From NCBI GenBank assembly GCA_965368585.1, contig CBDUNM010000008.1, positions 1 to 64,000 on the forward strand: a stretch of DNA of 64,000 nucleotides, read 5' to 3'. The notes under the pieces are model-generated. The model made no database searches, had not been told where the DNA came from, and worked only from the letters and a program-made list of their open reading frames with translations. This document shows, in pieces, positions 62,826 through 64,000 of this stretch. Position 1 is the first letter of the stretch, and each line of letters opens with the position of its first letter. The translations under genes were made by a program, and so were the position numbers. The DNA comes from JARRQB01 sp965368585 (GTDB taxonomy: Bacteria > Pseudomonadota > Gammaproteobacteria > Chromatiales > Chromatiaceae).

Positions 62826-64000
62826 TCGAAGCGCCGTTGCCGCCGGACGAGGCGCAACGCCTGGCAGCCTTGCGGCGGTACGATATCCTCGATACGCCGC
62901 CGGAACCGCCGTTCGACGAATTGACCGACCTGGCGGCCGCCATCTGTCAGGCGCCTATTGCGCTCATTTCGCTGATCGACGAGCGGCGGCAGTGGTTCAA
63001 GTCCCGGGTCGGCCTGGCGCCATCCGAAACCGAACGACGGGTCGCGTTCTGCGCGCACGCTCTTCTGCAGCCGGGTTTGCTGGTGGTCGAAGATGCTCGA
63101 CGCGACCCGCGGTTCACGGACAATCCGCTGGTGACGCGGGACCCGGGGATACGCTTCTACGCCGGCGTCCCGTTGCTCACACCCGAAGGAGACGCCCTCG
63201 GCACGCTGTGCGTCATCGACCGCAAACCAAGAAGGCTGGCCGCCGACCACGCACGTGTGCTGCGCGTACTCAGCAGGCATGTCATGGCCCTGCTGGAGTT
63301 GCGCAGGCGCGATCGGGAGGCCGAGGCGCTGCGGGCGGCCAACGTGCGCCTCGGTGAGGTACTGCGCCAGGAACAAGCGCGGTACCCACACGACGACGCT
63401 TTCCTTGCCGGCGAACCCGCGACAGGCAAACAGGGGCAGGATCGGCGACTCGAGGTATCCGAACGCTCCCGTCTGGCGTTGCTCAGTATGCTGGAGGATC
63501 AACAGCTGGCCGCCAGCGCGCTGCTACGCAGCGAGAATCGGTTTCGCACCCTGGCGACCGTCGTCCCGGTGGGCATTTTCCGGACCGATACGCTGGGACA
63601 CTGTTTCTATGTGAATCCTCGCCTGTGTGTGATCATGCGCATGGCCAGGGACGACGTGCTCGCCGGCGGATGGCGAAAGGCCGTTCATCCCGACGACCGG
63701 GTAAGGGCGGTTGATGAATGGCGCCTTGCCGTCGCGGCGCGTCAGCCGTTCGACGCGGAGTACCGCCTGGTAACGCCGGCGGGGGGCGTTACCTGGGTAC
63801 TCGAGCGGGCACAGGTTGAATACGATGCCGCGGGACAGGCGATCGGTTACGTCGGCACCCTGGCCGACGTCACGCGGTTCAAGGATGCCGAAGCGGCGGC
63901 GCGTGCGAGCCAGGAGCGCTATCGCTACCTGTTCGAACAAAACCCGGCGCCGATGTTCATCTACGCGCGGAGCGGTCTGCAGATATTGGCCGTGAACGAA
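62822..64000 (+). CDS. GAF-PAS signalling protein (3' end outside window)
   Basis: Starts at a GTG overlapping the previous TGA (GTGA) and is open for 393 codons to the window edge. Residues 10-165 are a GAF domain (LRRYDILDTPPEPPFDELTD, IALISLIDERRQWFKSRVGL, FCAHALL, GTLCVIDRKPR), a short coiled coil follows, then a PAS domain near 240-365 (TLATVVPVGIFRTDTLGHCF) and the start of another (YRYLFEQNPAPMFIYARSG). A kinase, GGDEF or EAL output is likely beyond the window. Probably co-translated with the CHASE-PAS protein. Confidence 0.88.
   Translation, partial: MIEAPLPPDEAQRLAALRRYDILDTPPEPPFDELTDLAAAICQAPIALISLIDERRQWFKSRVGLAPSETERRVAFCAHALLQPGLLVVEDARRDPRFTDNPLVTRDPGIRFYAGVPLLTPEGDALGTLCVIDRKPRRLAADHARVLRVLSRHVMALLELRRRDREAEALRAANVRLGEVLRQEQARYPHDDAFLAGEPATGKQGQDRRLEVSERSRLALLSMLEDQQLAASALLRSENRFRTLATVVPVGIFRTDTLGHCFYVNPRLCVIMRMARDDVLAGGWRKAVHPDDRVRAVDEWRLAVAARQPFDAEYRLVTPAGGVTWVLERAQVEYDAAGQAIGYVGTLADVTRFKDAEAAARASQERYRYLFEQNPAPMFIYARSGLQILAVNE

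Noticed and set aside
1..64000. tRNA, rRNA or insertion sequence genes
   Set aside because: No cloverleaf-like CCA-ended sequence, rRNA core motif, transposase or terminal repeat pair was recognised by eye; a covariance-model search would be needed to exclude small RNAs.

Overview
The window comes from a sulfur-oxidising gammaproteobacterium, most likely a member of the Chromatiales or a close relative. The main evidence is a complete reverse dissimilatory sulfite reductase cluster in the order dsrABEFHCMKLJOPNRS (about 16.6-30.7 kb), which is the order known from Allochromatium vinosum, plus two glycine/tyrosine-rich secreted proteins that look like sulfur globule envelope proteins (52.4-53.6 kb). 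No photosynthesis genes are seen, so phototrophic and chemotrophic lifestyles cannot be separated. Nearly all genes are high-GC and look vertically inherited. I saw no tRNA, rRNA, insertion sequence or intact CRISPR array.

Layout. 1-8 kb: secreted or surface proteins, namely a dockerin-PKD repeat protein cut by the window edge, a cohesin-like protein with a C-terminal sorting tail, a pentapeptide-repeat protein, and a DUF1501/DUF1800 pair. 8.7-13.1 kb: a CofD-like protein, a lone TIR domain, a two-half CbiX-type chelatase, an unknown protein and a PKHD-type dioxygenase. 13.2-16.2 kb (minus strand): a compact cluster, divergent from dsr, of a TauD-like dioxygenase, a 62-residue protein, an unknown alpha-helical protein, a Cas6/Cmx6-like protein and a DsrC-like protein without redox cysteines. 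This is the best candidate here for an undescribed system. 16.6-31.3 kb: the dsr operon followed by a small MerR-like gene. 31.8-44.4 kb: glgC, argA, argE with a small membrane protein and a TetR regulator, a SpoIIE-type phosphatase, ilvD, an SH3b protein, and argD-argF with an iron-type ABC ATPase. 44.8-54.4 kb: sodB, a hydantoinase-B protein, an NAGGN-type amidotransferase, grxD, rnt, a TraB/GumN protein, mlaA, two sulfur globule proteins and an OmpR-type regulator. 54.7-64 kb: pyruvate dehydrogenase aceE-aceF-lpd, then a CHASE-PAS protein and a GAF-PAS protein cut by the window end.

How it fits together. DsrL, DsrEFH and DsrC feed sulfur and electrons around DsrAB. DsrMKJOP links this to the membrane quinone pool. 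DsrN, and possibly the CbiX-like protein, serve siroheme supply. The sulfur globule proteins wrap the stored sulfur. Three perfect hairpins lie after dsrA, dsrC and dsrP. A TATCCC-N4-GGGAT palindrome occurs both before dsrA and before the MerR-like gene just after dsrS, and an FNR-like box lies between dsrA and the divergent Cas6-like cluster. Together these suggest local and redox control. All regulatory proposals are inferences from sequence only.
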